Assembly (NCBI RefSeq): GCF_003711805.1
Contig: NZ_QXCP01000004.1
Coordinates: 806,001 to 870,000, forward strand
Direction: 5' to 3'
DNA from: Brachybacterium sp. EE-P12
GTDB lineage: Bacteria; Actinomycetota; Actinomycetes; Actinomycetales; Dermabacteraceae
Length of the DNA: 64,000 nt
Positions 17,658-25,122 of the stretch are shown in pieces. The first letter of the stretch is position 1; each line of letters starts with the position of its first letter. The notes under the pieces were generated by a model. It did no database searches and was not told the origin of the DNA. It was given only the letters and a program-made list of their open reading frames with translations. The position numbers and the translations under genes are program-made.

Positions 17658-18494
17658 TCAGGACCGGTTGATGCCCTCGACGAGCTCCTGCGTCTCGTGC
17701 GGGTCGAGCACGGCGGCCGGATGCGGCCCGGCGGCGAGCCAGGCCGCGCGCCAGTCCTCGACGGCGGGGGAGGCGAGCGCCCCGCCCGCCAGCAGCACCA
17801 TGTTCCCGTCGGCCGGGCGGGTCAGCAGCTGCGCATCGGTGAGCGTCCACACCCCCGGCACCCCGGCCTGCGCCGCAGCGGCCTCGAGCTCCCGCACCTG
17901 TGCGGCGAGGAAGCGCCGGCCGGCGTCGTCACCGACGTTGACCAGCAGCAGCCCGTCGGGGGCCAGGCGCGCGAGCGCCTCGGCGTAGAAGGCAGCCTCG
18001 GCGAGGTGGGCGGGGGAGTCCTGGCCGGAGAAGACGTCCAGCACGATCGCCTCGAAGGTGCGCTCTCCGAGCGCGGCGAGCTCCTCGCGCGCGTCCCCGA
18101 TCACCACCTCGAGGTCCGTCCCCTCCGGCAGCGGCAGCGCCGTGGTGACGAGCGTGGGCAGCTCCCGCTCGATCTCGATCACCGTCTGCGCGGATCCGGG
18201 CCGGATCGCCTGCACGTAGCGGACCAGGGTCAGTGCCCCGCCGCCGAGATGCGCGATGTGCAGCGGCTCCCCGGCGGGCTTCACCGTGTCCAGCACGTTC
18301 CCCACCCGGCGCAGGTATTCGTGCACCAGGTGGGTCGGGTCCTCGAGATCCACGTGCGACTGCTCCACCCCGCCGATCAGCAGCGTCCACCCGCCCACCA
18401 CCTCGTCCGCGACGATCCAGGCGGGCTGGTCGGAGAAGGACAGCTGCGCGCTGCGGGGCGTGCCGGGGGAGAAGGGGGTGGCGGAGGAGCTCAT
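17658..18494 (-). CDS. Spermidine-synthase-like methyltransferase-fold protein
   Basis: 278 residues of the polyamine-synthase/SAM-methyltransferase fold. Seen: IAHLGGGALTLVRYVQ (nucleotide-binding GGG), TVIEIERELPTLV (acidic ribose-binding residue), VIGDAREELAAL and FEAIVLDVFSG. Many actinobacterial relatives are called fused spermidine-synthase-like proteins but lack the catalytic gate-keeping residues, so polyamine synthesis is unproven. ATG 18494 has no Shine-Dalgarno and a CACAAT hexamer ends 6 nt upstream; the divergent GNAT gene has the mirror image of this arrangement. Confidence 0.8.
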   Translation of the reverse strand: MSSSATPFSPGTPRSAQLSFSDQPAWIVADEVVGGWTLLIGGVEQSHVDLEDPTHLVHEYLRRVGNVLDTVKPAGEPLHIAHLGGGALTLVRYVQAIRPGSAQTVIEIERELPTLVTTALPLPEGTDLEVVIGDAREELAALGERTFEAIVLDVFSGQDSPAHLAEAAFYAEALARLAPDGLLLVNVGDDAGRRFLAAQVRELEAAAAQAGVPGVWTLTDAQLLTRPADGNMVLLAGGALASPAVEDWRAAWLAAGPHPAAVLDPHETQELVEGINRS

Positions 18495-18495
18495 G

Positions 18496-18524
18496 GGGAC
18501 ATTGTGGCCGCTGGTGCGCACAAT
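18496..18524. promoter_or_regulatory. Mirror-image divergent leaderless promoters
   Basis: ATTGTG (18501-18506; CACAAT on the minus strand) lies 6 nt from ATG 18494, and CACAAT (18519-18524) lies 6 nt from ATG 18531. For the plus direction GGGACA (18496-18501) is a -35 at 17 nt spacing. The two -10 elements form an inverted repeat. Confidence 0.6.
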
Positions 18525-18530
18525 GGTGGG

Positions 18531-19013
18531 ATGACCGCACTGGACACCCTCGACCTCCCCACGGGCCCCGTCACCCTCCACCGGGCGACCCGGAAGGATC
18601 TCCCCGAGCTCGTCGCCCTGCTCGCCGACGACGTGCTGGGCCGGGAGCGGGAGGCCGAGGACCTCGCCCCCTATGCCCGAGCGCTCGAGGCGGTCGACCG
18701 CGACCCTGCCCACCTCCTGCTCGCCGCCCGGGACGGGGACGGGCATCTCGTGGCGACCGCGCAGCTGACCCTGCTGCCCTCCCTCTCGCGCGGCGGAGCG
18801 ACGCGGCTCCAGATCGAGGCGGTGCGAGTCGCGGGCCTGGCGCGCGGCGGCGGCCTCGGCACCGCGCTGATGACCTGGGCGCTGGACTGGGGCAGGGAGC
18901 ACGGCGCGTCCCTCGCCCAGCTCACCACCGACCGGTCCCGCCCGGACGCCCACCGCTTCTACGACCGTCTCGGCTTCATCCCGAGCCATGTGGGGTTCAA
19001 GCGTCCGCTGTGA
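18531..19013 (+). CDS. GNAT-family N-acetyltransferase
   Basis: 160 residues. The acetyl-CoA-binding region reads IEAVRVAGLARGGGLGTALM (motif A, with GxGxG/A represented by RGGGLG), followed by WALDWGREHGASLAQLTTD and the final HRFYDRLGFIPSH helix-strand typical of the family. Acyl acceptor unknown. Starts 36 nt from the divergent spermidine-synthase-like gene and is probably leaderless (CACAAT 6 nt before ATG). Its 3' end faces the HIT gene. Confidence 0.9.
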   Translation: MTALDTLDLPTGPVTLHRATRKDLPELVALLADDVLGREREAEDLAPYARALEAVDRDPAHLLLAARDGDGHLVATAQLTLLPSLSRGGATRLQIEAVRVAGLARGGGLGTALMTWALDWGREHGASLAQLTTDRSRPDAHRFYDRLGFIPSHVGFKRPL

Positions 19014-19028
19014 GCGCGGCGCGCCCTC

Positions 19029-19397
19029 TCAGCGCCGGGGGCCGGAGTGCACGTGCACGTGCAGGTGCTTCGAATCCTGGTAGGCGCCGAGGTTCGTGAG
19101 CACCGCCGCGGCGCCGTGCGTCCGCTCGACCTCCCGCGCGATGCGCTGCACCACGGTCAGCAGCGCCCGCAGGTCCTCCGCGTCCTCGGACCCGGCCGTG
19201 GTGAGCGAGGCGATGTGCCGCCGTGGCACGACCACCACATGCACCTGCCAGAAGGGTCGGGTGTGGTGGAAGGCGAGCACCCGCTCGTCGAGGTGGACCA
19301 CGTCCAGCGCGCCCGGATCCGGAATCGCGACATCGCAGTAGAAGTCGGAGCCGGTGTACGGGACATCCGGTGCAGGGCGGGGCGAGGTGGGGGACAT
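19029..19397 (-). CDS. HIT-domain nucleotide hydrolase-like protein
   Basis: 122 residues, histidine-triad family. The triad HLHVHVHSG is at the C terminus, and the upstream HHTRPFWQVHVVVVPRRHIA strand is characteristic. HIT proteins hydrolyse or transfer nucleotides from phosphoramidates and dinucleotides. ATG 19397 lacks a Shine-Dalgarno; GATACT on the minus strand (19405-19410) is 7 nt before it, so leaderless is likely. The exact subfamily cannot be assigned. Confidence 0.9.
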   Translation of the reverse strand: MSPTSPRPAPDVPYTGSDFYCDVAIPDPGALDVVHLDERVLAFHHTRPFWQVHVVVVPRRHIASLTTAGSEDAEDLRALLTVVQRIAREVERTHGAAAVLTNLGAYQDSKHLHVHVHSGPRR

Positions 19398-19531
19398 GCC
19401 CGCCAGTATCCCGGGCCGTCCGGCGTCCCTCCCGCACGACTTCCCCCCGATCCCGCGCGGAAACCGTCGGACCTGCCTATGGTGAGGGGAGGCCTGCGAG
19501 GACGCGGCCGGAGGAGCCAGGAGGAGCGAGG

Positions 19532-19816
19532 ATGCCGATCTACGAGTTCCGCTGCGAGAGCGCGCACGAGTACGAGCGCTCGATGCCGATCAGCGCCCGC
19601 GACCAGCACGCAGACTGTCCCCGCTGCGGAGCGCCCGCCCGCCGCCGGATCAGCGCCCCGCGCCTGGGCCGGCTCGGCACCAGCGCCGGGCAGCTGCTGG
19701 AGGCGACGGCGATGAGCGCCCACGAACCCTCCGTCGTCGACCGTGTGCCCGGAGCCCGCCCCGCCGCCGCGCGCACGAGCACGGACCCGCGCCATGCGCG
19801 GCTGCCGCGTCCCTGA
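19532..19816 (+). CDS. fmdB: FmdB-type zinc-ribbon regulatory protein (one knuckle incomplete)
   Basis: 94 residues. Starts MPIYEFRCESAHEYE, the FmdB N terminus, and has a second knuckle CPRCGAPARRRISAP. The usual first knuckle CxxC is reduced to one cysteine (CESA), so metal binding by four cysteines is not possible as written. A polar low-complexity tail follows. ATG 19532 follows a GGAGGAGCGAGG-like Shine-Dalgarno region. It precedes the formamidase gene by 58 nt on the same strand, the FmdB-FmdA pairing known from Methylophilus, where FmdB regulates the amidase. Confidence 0.85.
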   Translation: MPIYEFRCESAHEYERSMPISARDQHADCPRCGAPARRRISAPRLGRLGTSAGQLLEATAMSAHEPSVVDRVPGARPAAARTSTDPRHARLPRP

Positions 19817-19874
19817 GACCGGCCCAGGACCCGGCGGGACCGAGCAGCGGACCCGTCGCTGTGGAAGGAGAAGC

Positions 19875-21131
19875 ATGCCGAAGAACGTGTTCCCCCTCGA
19901 CTCCGCGAAACCCTTCACCGAGCAGGAGATCCTCGGTCACAACCGCTGGCACCCGGACATCCCTCCGGCGGTCAGCGTCAAGCCCGGCGACACCTTCCGC
20001 GTCGACTGCCGCGAATGGTTCGACGGGTACATCCGCAACGACGACTCCGCCGAGGACATCGCCACCGCGCCCCTGCACACCGTCCACACCCTCTCCGGCC
20101 CCTTCCGCATCGAGGGCGCGAAGCCCGGGGACCTGCTGATCGTGGACATCCTCGACGTCGGTCCGATCCCGCAGGAGGACTCGGGCCCGCTCGCCGGCCA
20201 GGGCTGGGGCTACACCGGCATCTTCGCCAAGCGCAACGGCGGCAGCTTCCTCACCGACCAGTTCCCCGACGCGTACAAGGCGGTGTGGGACTTCCGCGGC
20301 GAGCGCGCCACCTCCCGTCACGTCCCCGGCGTGGAGTTCACCGGGATGATCCATCCCGGCCTCATGGGCACCGCTCCCTCCCCGGACCTGCTGGGGAAGT
20401 GGAACTCCCGCGAGGCGGCGCTGATCGCGACCGACCCCGATCGCGTCCCGGCCCTCGCGCTCCCGCCCGAGCCGGACGGCGCGATCCTCGGCGGTGTGCC
20501 CGCGGAGGAGTTCGACCGGGTCGCGGGGGAGGGCGCGCGCACCGCCCCGCCGCGCGAGAACGGCGGCAACCAGGACATCAAGAACCTCACCCGCGGCACC
20601 CGGATCTTCTACCCGGTGTTCGTGGACGGGGCGAACTTCTCCGTCGGCGACCTGCACTTCAGCCAGGGTGACGGCGAGATCACCTTCTGCGGCGGCATCG
20701 AGATGGGCGGGTTCATCGACCTGCACGTCGACGTGATCCCCGGCGGGATGGAGAAGTACAACGTCGCCGAGAACGCGATCTTCATGCCCGGGAACACCGC
20801 CCCGCAGCACTCGCAGTGGCTGAGCTTCTCCGGCACCTCCGTCACCCTCGACGGCGAGCAGCGCTATCTCGACTCGCACCTCGCCTACCAGCGGGCGTGC
20901 CTGCACGCGATCGAGTACCTGACCACCTTCGGCTGGTCGGCCGAGCAGGCCTACCTGCTGCTCGGTGCCGCGCCGATCGAGGGCCGGTTCTCCGGCGTGG
21001 TCGACATCCCCAACGCCTGCGCGACCGTCTACCTGCCGCTGGACATCTTCGACATCGACATCCGCCCCGGGTCGGGCGAGGTGCCGAGGATCGATCCGGG
21101 CATCGGCGCGCCGCGCGCGAGCGCCGGCTGA
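19875..21131 (+). CDS. fmdA: Formamidase/acetamidase
   Basis: 418 residues, FmdA/AmdA family, normal length. Hydrolyses formamide or short amides to ammonia and the acid in the cytosol, supplying nitrogen. Markers: NRWHPDIPPAVSVKPGDTFR, EWFDGYI, the DILDVGPIP strand, GVEFTGMIHPGLMGTAPS, ENGGNQDIKNLTRGTRIFYP and the metal-site-like SVGDLHFSQGDGEITFCGGIE. ATG 19875 has GGAAGGAG 5-6 nt upstream. Forms a two-gene unit with fmdB and ends at a very strong hairpin. No amide transporter is alongside. Confidence 0.95.
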   Translation: MPKNVFPLDSAKPFTEQEILGHNRWHPDIPPAVSVKPGDTFRVDCREWFDGYIRNDDSAEDIATAPLHTVHTLSGPFRIEGAKPGDLLIVDILDVGPIPQEDSGPLAGQGWGYTGIFAKRNGGSFLTDQFPDAYKAVWDFRGERATSRHVPGVEFTGMIHPGLMGTAPSPDLLGKWNSREAALIATDPDRVPALALPPEPDGAILGGVPAEEFDRVAGEGARTAPPRENGGNQDIKNLTRGTRIFYPVFVDGANFSVGDLHFSQGDGEITFCGGIEMGGFIDLHVDVIPGGMEKYNVAENAIFMPGNTAPQHSQWLSFSGTSVTLDGEQRYLDSHLAYQRACLHAIEYLTTFGWSAEQAYLLLGAAPIEGRFSGVVDIPNACATVYLPLDIFDIDIRPGSGEVPRIDPGIGAPRASAG

Positions 21132-21133
21132 GC

Positions 21134-21182
21134 CGTCGGCGGGCGGAGGGACCGGGAGCACCGGTCCCTCCGCCCGCCGACG
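21134..21182 (+). terminator. 22-bp perfect hairpin after fmdA
   Basis: The arms 21134-21155 and 21161-21182 are exact reverse complements (outer CGTCGGCGGG, inner GGACCGG) around the loop GAGCA, starting 2 nt after the fmdA stop. No T-tract follows. Confidence 0.85.
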
Positions 21183-21199
21183 TGCGCGACACTTCGGGG

Positions 21200-21766
21200 A
21201 TGAGCCCTCCCGTCCTCCTGCTGCTGAACGGCGCGCCCGGCAGCGGCAAGTCCACCCTCGCCGCCCTGCTCGCGGCGCAGCGCGAGCTCGCGCTCGCCCT
21301 GGACGTCGACCGGCTGAAGCACTCCCTCGGCGGCTGGGAGGAGGACCTGCACGCCTCGGGGCTCCAGGCGCGTCGGCTGGCGCTCGCGCTCGCCGGCCGG
21401 CATCTGGCCGACGGGCACGACGTGCTGATCGGGCAGTACCTCGCCCGCCCCGCCTTCCTCGAGCAGCTGGAGCGGCTCGCGACGGAGTGCCGCGCCCGCT
21501 TCGTCGAGGCCGCGCTCCTGGCCGATGCGGCGACCCTCGCCGCCCGGCTCGCCGCCCGACGTGCCGCCCCCGACCGGCCCGAGCAGGCCGCGAACGACCG
21601 GCACGTCGGCCCCGCCGATGTCGCCGCCCATGTCACCGCGCTCGACGCCCTGCTGAGGGGACGGCCGCACGTGCACCGGCTCGACGCCGCCCTGCCGCTC
21701 GAGAAGCTGGTCCGCGTGCTCGGCGGTGTCCTGGACGCCCCCGAGACCCCGCAGGAGCGCCCATGA
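21200..21766 (+). CDS. P-loop kinase-like protein (AAA_33/Zeta-toxin-like fold)
   Basis: 188 residues. Walker A GAPGSGKST at residues 11-19, LDVDRLKHSLGGWEED as the base/substrate-binding Asp segment, and a lid-like ARLAARRAAPDRPEQ region with arginines. This is the layout of small-molecule or polynucleotide-kinase-type P-loop proteins. The substrate is not evident. ATG 21200 lies 18 nt after the fmdA terminator with GACACT 6 nt upstream, so it probably has its own promoter. It overlaps the next start by 4 nt (ATGA at 21763). Confidence 0.82.
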   Translation: MSPPVLLLLNGAPGSGKSTLAALLAAQRELALALDVDRLKHSLGGWEEDLHASGLQARRLALALAGRHLADGHDVLIGQYLARPAFLEQLERLATECRARFVEAALLADAATLAARLAARRAAPDRPEQAANDRHVGPADVAAHVTALDALLRGRPHVHRLDAALPLEKLVRVLGGVLDAPETPQERP

Positions 21767-22350
21767 CCGCCGCCGCCCCGCAGCGCACCGAGGCCGAGCT
21801 CAGCGGCGAGGTCGCCTCGCTCCACGAGGAGCTCGCCGCGCTCGCCGACGCCCGCATGCGCGCCGTCGACGAGAAGCACGGCGACGACCACGCCGTGAAC
21901 CTCACGAAGCTCCGCGCGATCGCGAAGCGGCTGAAGACCCAGCCCGATCTCGCTCGCGCCCTGTGGAAGACGCCCGCGCAGGACTCCGCTCCGAAACTGC
22001 TGGCCCTGCGGGTCTCTCGCCCGAAGCAGTACGAGAAGACCGAGCTCGACGCGATGCTGCGCGAGGCCCCGACGCCGAAGGTCCACGAGTGGCTGGTCAG
22101 CTGCATGGTGAAGAAGAGCCCGCACCGCGACACGCTGCGAGAGGCCTGGTTCGCCGATCCAGACCCCGTCGTCGCGAGCGCGGGCTGGGCACCGACCAGC
22201 GACCGAATCACGAAGGCCCCCGACGGCGAGGCACCCGAGGGCATCGATCTCGACGAGCTCCTGACGACCATCGAGTCGGGGATGAAGGATGCCCCCGCGC
22301 CGGGCCGAGCAGCGCTGAGCACCGCCGCACGGCACGTCGTCGCCGCCTGA
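21763..22350 (+). CDS. DNA alkylation repair (AlkD/HEAT-type) protein, C-terminally truncated
   Basis: 195 residues. The helical-repeat core matches the DNA-alkylation-repair family: VDEKHGDDHAVNLTKLRAIA, KRLKTQPDLARALW, PTPKVHEWLVSCMVKKSPHR, DPDPVVASAGWAPTSDRI. From memory of relatives, about 45 further residues should follow the ESGMKDAP position; here the chain instead ends in an unrelated GRAALSTAARHVVAA tail. This suggests a 3' deletion fused to new sequence, and loss of function is possible. ATG 21763 overlaps the kinase stop. The DUF421 gene begins 15 nt after the stop with its own promoter. Confidence 0.7.
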   Translation: MTAAAPQRTEAELSGEVASLHEELAALADARMRAVDEKHGDDHAVNLTKLRAIAKRLKTQPDLARALWKTPAQDSAPKLLALRVSRPKQYEKTELDAMLREAPTPKVHEWLVSCMVKKSPHRDTLREAWFADPDPVVASAGWAPTSDRITKAPDGEAPEGIDLDELLTTIESGMKDAPAPGRAALSTAARHVVAA

Positions 22351-22351
22351 C

Positions 22352-22357
22352 GATAAT
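22352..22357 (+). promoter_or_regulatory. -10 element for the DUF421 gene, leaderless
   Basis: GATAAT ends 7 nt before ATG 22365, with ACGGCA (22329-22334) as a weak -35 at 17 nt. The element overlaps the alternative ATG at 22356, which is why 22365 was chosen. Confidence 0.6.
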
Positions 22358-22364
22358 GGCGGAC

Positions 22365-22937
22365 ATGATCGACCTGGACCTGCTCTGGCACGACTACCTC
22401 GGGATCAGCTGGACCGGCGCGCTCGGCGTGGTGCTCTCCACGATCGTGCTGTACCTGTTCTTCTCCCTGCTCGTCCACCTCGCCGGCACCCGGTTGATGG
22501 CGACGATGGGCGCCGCGAGCTTCGTGGTGCTCGCGGTGGTGGGCGGGGTCAGCGCCCGCTCCATGCTCGGGGAGTCGCCGACGATGCTCGGCGGTCTGCT
22601 CGTGCTGAACACGCTGATGGTGATGGAGGCGCTCATGGGGTCGCTGCGTCGCGTCACGCACATGCTGCCCGCGGCCGTGCGCCGACGGCCGAGCGTGGTG
22701 ATGCTCGAGGGGCGCAGCCTCGCCGGGGCCCTGCACCGGCGCCGACTGACGGAGAGCGGGCTGCATGATCGCCTGCGTGCCGGGGGAGTGCTCGACCCCG
22801 CCGAGGTCGAGCTCGTGATCCTCGAGGAGCGCGGCAGCCTCACCGTGGTCCGACGCGGAGACCGGATCGCCCCCGCTCTCGTCGCCGACGTCGAGGGTGC
22901 CGAGCTCATCCCTGAGAGGCTGCTGGCCGCCGCATGA
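22365..22937 (+). CDS. DUF421 (YetF-like) membrane protein
   Basis: 190 residues. Three N-terminal membrane segments (GALGVVLSTIVLYLFFSLLV, the ATMGAASFVVLAVVGG stretch, and LLVLNTLMVMEALM) precede a cytosolic domain with RRPSVVMLEGRSLAGALHRR and GVLDPAEVELVILEERGSLTV, the YetF/DUF421 pattern. Function of the family is unclear. An in-frame ATG at 22356 would add MAD but lies inside a strong -10 element. It is sandwiched between two broken genes, a truncated alkylation-repair gene and an MmcQ/YjbR remnant. Confidence 0.82.
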   Translation: MIDLDLLWHDYLGISWTGALGVVLSTIVLYLFFSLLVHLAGTRLMATMGAASFVVLAVVGGVSARSMLGESPTMLGGLLVLNTLMVMEALMGSLRRVTHMLPAAVRRRPSVVMLEGRSLAGALHRRRLTESGLHDRLRAGGVLDPAEVELVILEERGSLTVVRRGDRIAPALVADVEGAELIPERLLAAA

Positions 22938-23119
22938 CCCGCGTCGCGCCGGGGAGCCCCGACGGAACGACCGGGGCGCCCTTCACCTCGGTGAGCAGCA
23001 GGAAGATCGTCCCAGCACCTGCGCGAGCTCGTCCCCGGGCCGAAGGGCAGCTCCATGCCGATGGCGGGCAGCTCGAGCGCCCGGCCGTGGGCGGTCTGCT
23101 GCAGCGCGGTCCCGTCCAT
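22937..23119 (-). pseudogene. MmcQ/YjbR-family remnant, frameshifted and truncated
   Basis: From ATG 23119 (GAGAGGAG upstream) the minus strand reads MDGTALQQTAHGRALELPAI then GMELPFGPG. The match to MmcQ/YjbR-type DNA-binding proteins continues in the other two frames as DELAQVLG and TIFLLLTEVKGAPVV. At least two indels are therefore present. The sequence ends against the DUF421 gene after about 60 residues, half the family length. It follows the hypothetical gene at 23131 in the same direction. Assignment is by recall of family sequences (HPFGP and the KIFxLLTEV strand). Confidence 0.6.
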
Positions 23120-23130
23120 CGCCACTCCTC

Positions 23131-23901
23131 TCATCCCTGCTGCTGGATGATGCCGATCTTCTGCCACACCTTGCGGGCCATGTCCGAGGTGAGCGCCTCG
23201 ATGCCCTCGACCGCGTCGAGCACGTCGCCGTCGGTGGTGTGCTCCGCGAACAGGGCCGCGCTCTTGCCCACGAGCGAGAGCATCTCCGTGCAGAAGTCGA
23301 GATAGCGGGTCAGCTCTGTGCGGTCCAGGTCCAGCCCGCCGTCCGCGCGCGAGCCGCGCTCGAGCCGCTCGGGCACCTTGGTCAGCTGGTGCATGTCGAT
23401 CACGTGGGCCAGTGAGCGCAGACGGTGCAGGATCCGCAGCACGCGCGCCCGCTCCATCCGCTCGGGGATCCGCAGCAGGAAGAACACCGCGATCCCGCCG
23501 AAGACGAGGTCGTTGATGATCGTCTCGAGCAGCGGGAGCACGTCCAGCGGGCCCAGCACGTCGCGCTCCGCGAACAGGTCCACCGCCGCGAGCGCGACAG
23601 CCCCGCCGAGGAACAGCGTGACCGCGAGCATCGCGAGCCGTGAGAGCAGTCGGGCGAGCCGCACCCGTCGGCGGCTGATGCCGGTGCCGGCGTTGATCTC
23701 GTCCACGAGCCCCACCACCTCCCGGCACACCTCCCACAGAGTGCGATCGGGGAAGCGGGTCATGATCCGGTGTTCGAGCGCCGCGGCCGAGCGGCGCACC
23801 GCCTGCCCGTCCAGGCGCTGGAAGCGGCTCGAGGAGGGCGGCTCGTCGGAGTGGTCTTCAGGGCGGGGCGCGGGGGCCGACGGGTCGGTGGTCGGAGACA
23901 T
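23131..23901 (-). CDS. Hypothetical protein with two membrane segments
   Basis: 256 residues. A Pro/Ser/Asp-rich polar N terminus (about 30 residues) and a helical region (WEVCREVVGLVDEIN) lead to two membrane segments (LAMLAVTLFLGGAVALAAV and IINDLVFGGIAVFFLLRI). A cytosolic helical domain ends TSDMARKVWQKIGIIQQQG. I do not recognise the family. ATG 23901 has a TAGCCT hexamer 6 nt upstream and no Shine-Dalgarno, so it is probably leaderless. Codon use matches the surrounding chromosomal genes. Confidence 0.72.
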   Translation of the reverse strand: MSPTTDPSAPAPRPEDHSDEPPSSSRFQRLDGQAVRRSAAALEHRIMTRFPDRTLWEVCREVVGLVDEINAGTGISRRRVRLARLLSRLAMLAVTLFLGGAVALAAVDLFAERDVLGPLDVLPLLETIINDLVFGGIAVFFLLRIPERMERARVLRILHRLRSLAHVIDMHQLTKVPERLERGSRADGGLDLDRTELTRYLDFCTEMLSLVGKSAALFAEHTTDGDVLDAVEGIEALTSDMARKVWQKIGIIQQQG

Positions 23902-24254
23902 GCAGCGAGGCTAAGGGATCCGACGGGAACGGGAGTGCGTCGACCCCGAGCTCCCCCGGGGACCCCTCGAGCGCCCGCAGGTCCGCGCCGGGACCGTCGG
24001 CCTCGGCGACGGCCCACCGAGGGCGCGCAGGGCCACGGAGGCAGCACTGACCTGCCGACCATCGAGGAGGGGCTGATGCGTCAACGGGGCGGCCTGGCGG
24101 TCTGGGTGCCCCGCTGAGGGGACCATCGGCCGCCAGCGGGCAGCGCAACTCGCACGGTCCTGGATCGGGACGCCCCGGGTATCGGCTCCACAGCCGTGGC
24201 CACGGCTGTGGAGCCGATCGGGGCCGCACCCCGATGTCAATCGAGGCTGATGCT
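23902..24254. other. Non-coding spacer with hairpins
   Basis: About 350 nt with no reading frame I can support. It holds the promoter of the upstream minus-strand gene and, near its right end, a 38-nt perfect palindrome and a second smaller hairpin with arms CGGGG/CCCCG (about 24219-24234). Confidence 0.5.
24181..24218 (-). terminator. 38-nt perfect palindrome, terminator of the ABM operon
   Basis: ATCGGCTCCACAGCCGTGG followed at once by its exact reverse complement, with no loop. It lies 37 nt after the stop of the minus-strand ABM gene, so termination is the simplest role; as DNA it could also extrude as a cruciform. Confidence 0.6.
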
Positions 24255-24566
24255 CTAGGCGGTCTCGCCGGGCAGCTTGTACGCGATCACGTCGACGTTC
24301 TGGATGCTCGGCTCGGTGCTGAACAGATCAGCTCCCTGTGCAGCGAGTGCCTGACCGACGCCACCCGAGAGGTGGGTCTGGCGGGCCTCGTCGTCGGGGA
24401 ACACGTCGAAGATCCCGAAGGTCGATTCGTCGAACTGCAGAGCGAACCAGGCCTGCGTACCCTCCTCCTGCTCGACGATGGGTCGGGCGCTGCGGAGGAA
24501 GTCCGCGACGTCCTGCTCCTTCCCGGGCTTGGCGTGCACGACGACCGACAATGCAACGTTGATCAT
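24255..24566 (-). CDS. Antibiotic-biosynthesis-monooxygenase (ABM) domain protein
   Basis: 103 residues, a single dimeric ferredoxin-like ABM/YgiN-type domain. Seen: ALSVVVHAKPGKEQDVADFL, EEGTQAWFALQFDESTFGIF and FDVFPDDEARQTHLSGG. Such small proteins act as quinol monooxygenases or reactive-metabolite-handling enzymes. A GAGG about 5 nt before ATG 24566 is the ribosome site. It lies 7 nt after the DJ-1/PfpI gene, so the two are co-transcribed, which points to an oxidative or electrophile stress role. Confidence 0.88.
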   Translation of the reverse strand: MINVALSVVVHAKPGKEQDVADFLRSARPIVEQEEGTQAWFALQFDESTFGIFDVFPDDEARQTHLSGGVGQALAAQGADLFSTEPSIQNVDVIAYKLPGETA

Positions 24567-24573
24567 GTTTTCC

Positions 24574-25122
24574 TCACTTGTCCTGACTGAACAGCTCGAT
24601 CATCGCGGCGTTGAAGGCCGGGAGATCCTCGGGCGAGCGGCTGGTGATCAGGTTCCCGTCGCGCGCCACCTCTTCGTCGACGACGTTCGCTCCGGCATTG
24701 CGCAGGTCGGTGCGGATGCTCGGGTACGAGGTCAGCGTCCGACCCTTCGCGACACCGGCCTCGATCAGCGTCCACGGTCCGTGGCAGATCGCGGCGACCG
24801 GCTTGTCGGCGGCCATGACGTCGCGCACGAATCCGACTGCGTCGGTGTCCACGCGCAGCTGATCGGGGTTGACCGTGCCGCCGGGAAGCAGCAGGGCGTC
24901 GTACTCGTCGGCCGAGGCGGACTTCACCAGGGCATCGACCGGGAATGTCCCGGCCTCGTCCAGGTCGTTCTCGCGGGCCTTGATCTCGCCCTCGTGCAGC
25001 GAGAGCAGCACGGTCGTGGCCCCGGCGTCCTGCAGAGCCTGTCGCGGCTGCTCGAGCTCCACGCGCTCGACGCCGTCCGCGGCCAGGATCGCGATCCGCT
25101 TCCCTCGTAATTCGTCTGCCAT
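24574..25122 (-). CDS. DJ-1/PfpI-family protein
   Basis: 182 residues of the type-1 glutamine amidotransferase-like DJ-1/PfpI superfamily. The nucleophile elbow AAICHGPWTLIEAG carries the Cys-His of the family; the upstream acidic partner lies in EGEIKARENDL and LLPGGTVNPDQLR is conserved. Members include glyoxalase III/deglycase-type enzymes acting on reactive aldehydes and stress-linked peptidase-like proteins. ATG 25122 has GGAG 8 nt upstream. Operon with the ABM gene. Its presence near formaldehyde genes is suggestive but may be coincidence. Confidence 0.9.
   Translation of the reverse strand: MADELRGKRIAILAADGVERVELEQPRQALQDAGATTVLLSLHEGEIKARENDLDEAGTFPVDALVKSASADEYDALLLPGGTVNPDQLRVDTDAVGFVRDVMAADKPVAAICHGPWTLIEAGVAKGRTLTSYPSIRTDLRNAGANVVDEEVARDGNLITSRSPEDLPAFNAAMIELFSQDK

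Noticed and set aside
22938..23130. Plus-strand coding between the DUF421 gene and the next gene
   Set aside because: The plausible signal is on the minus strand (MmcQ/YjbR remnant); the plus frames are shadows.
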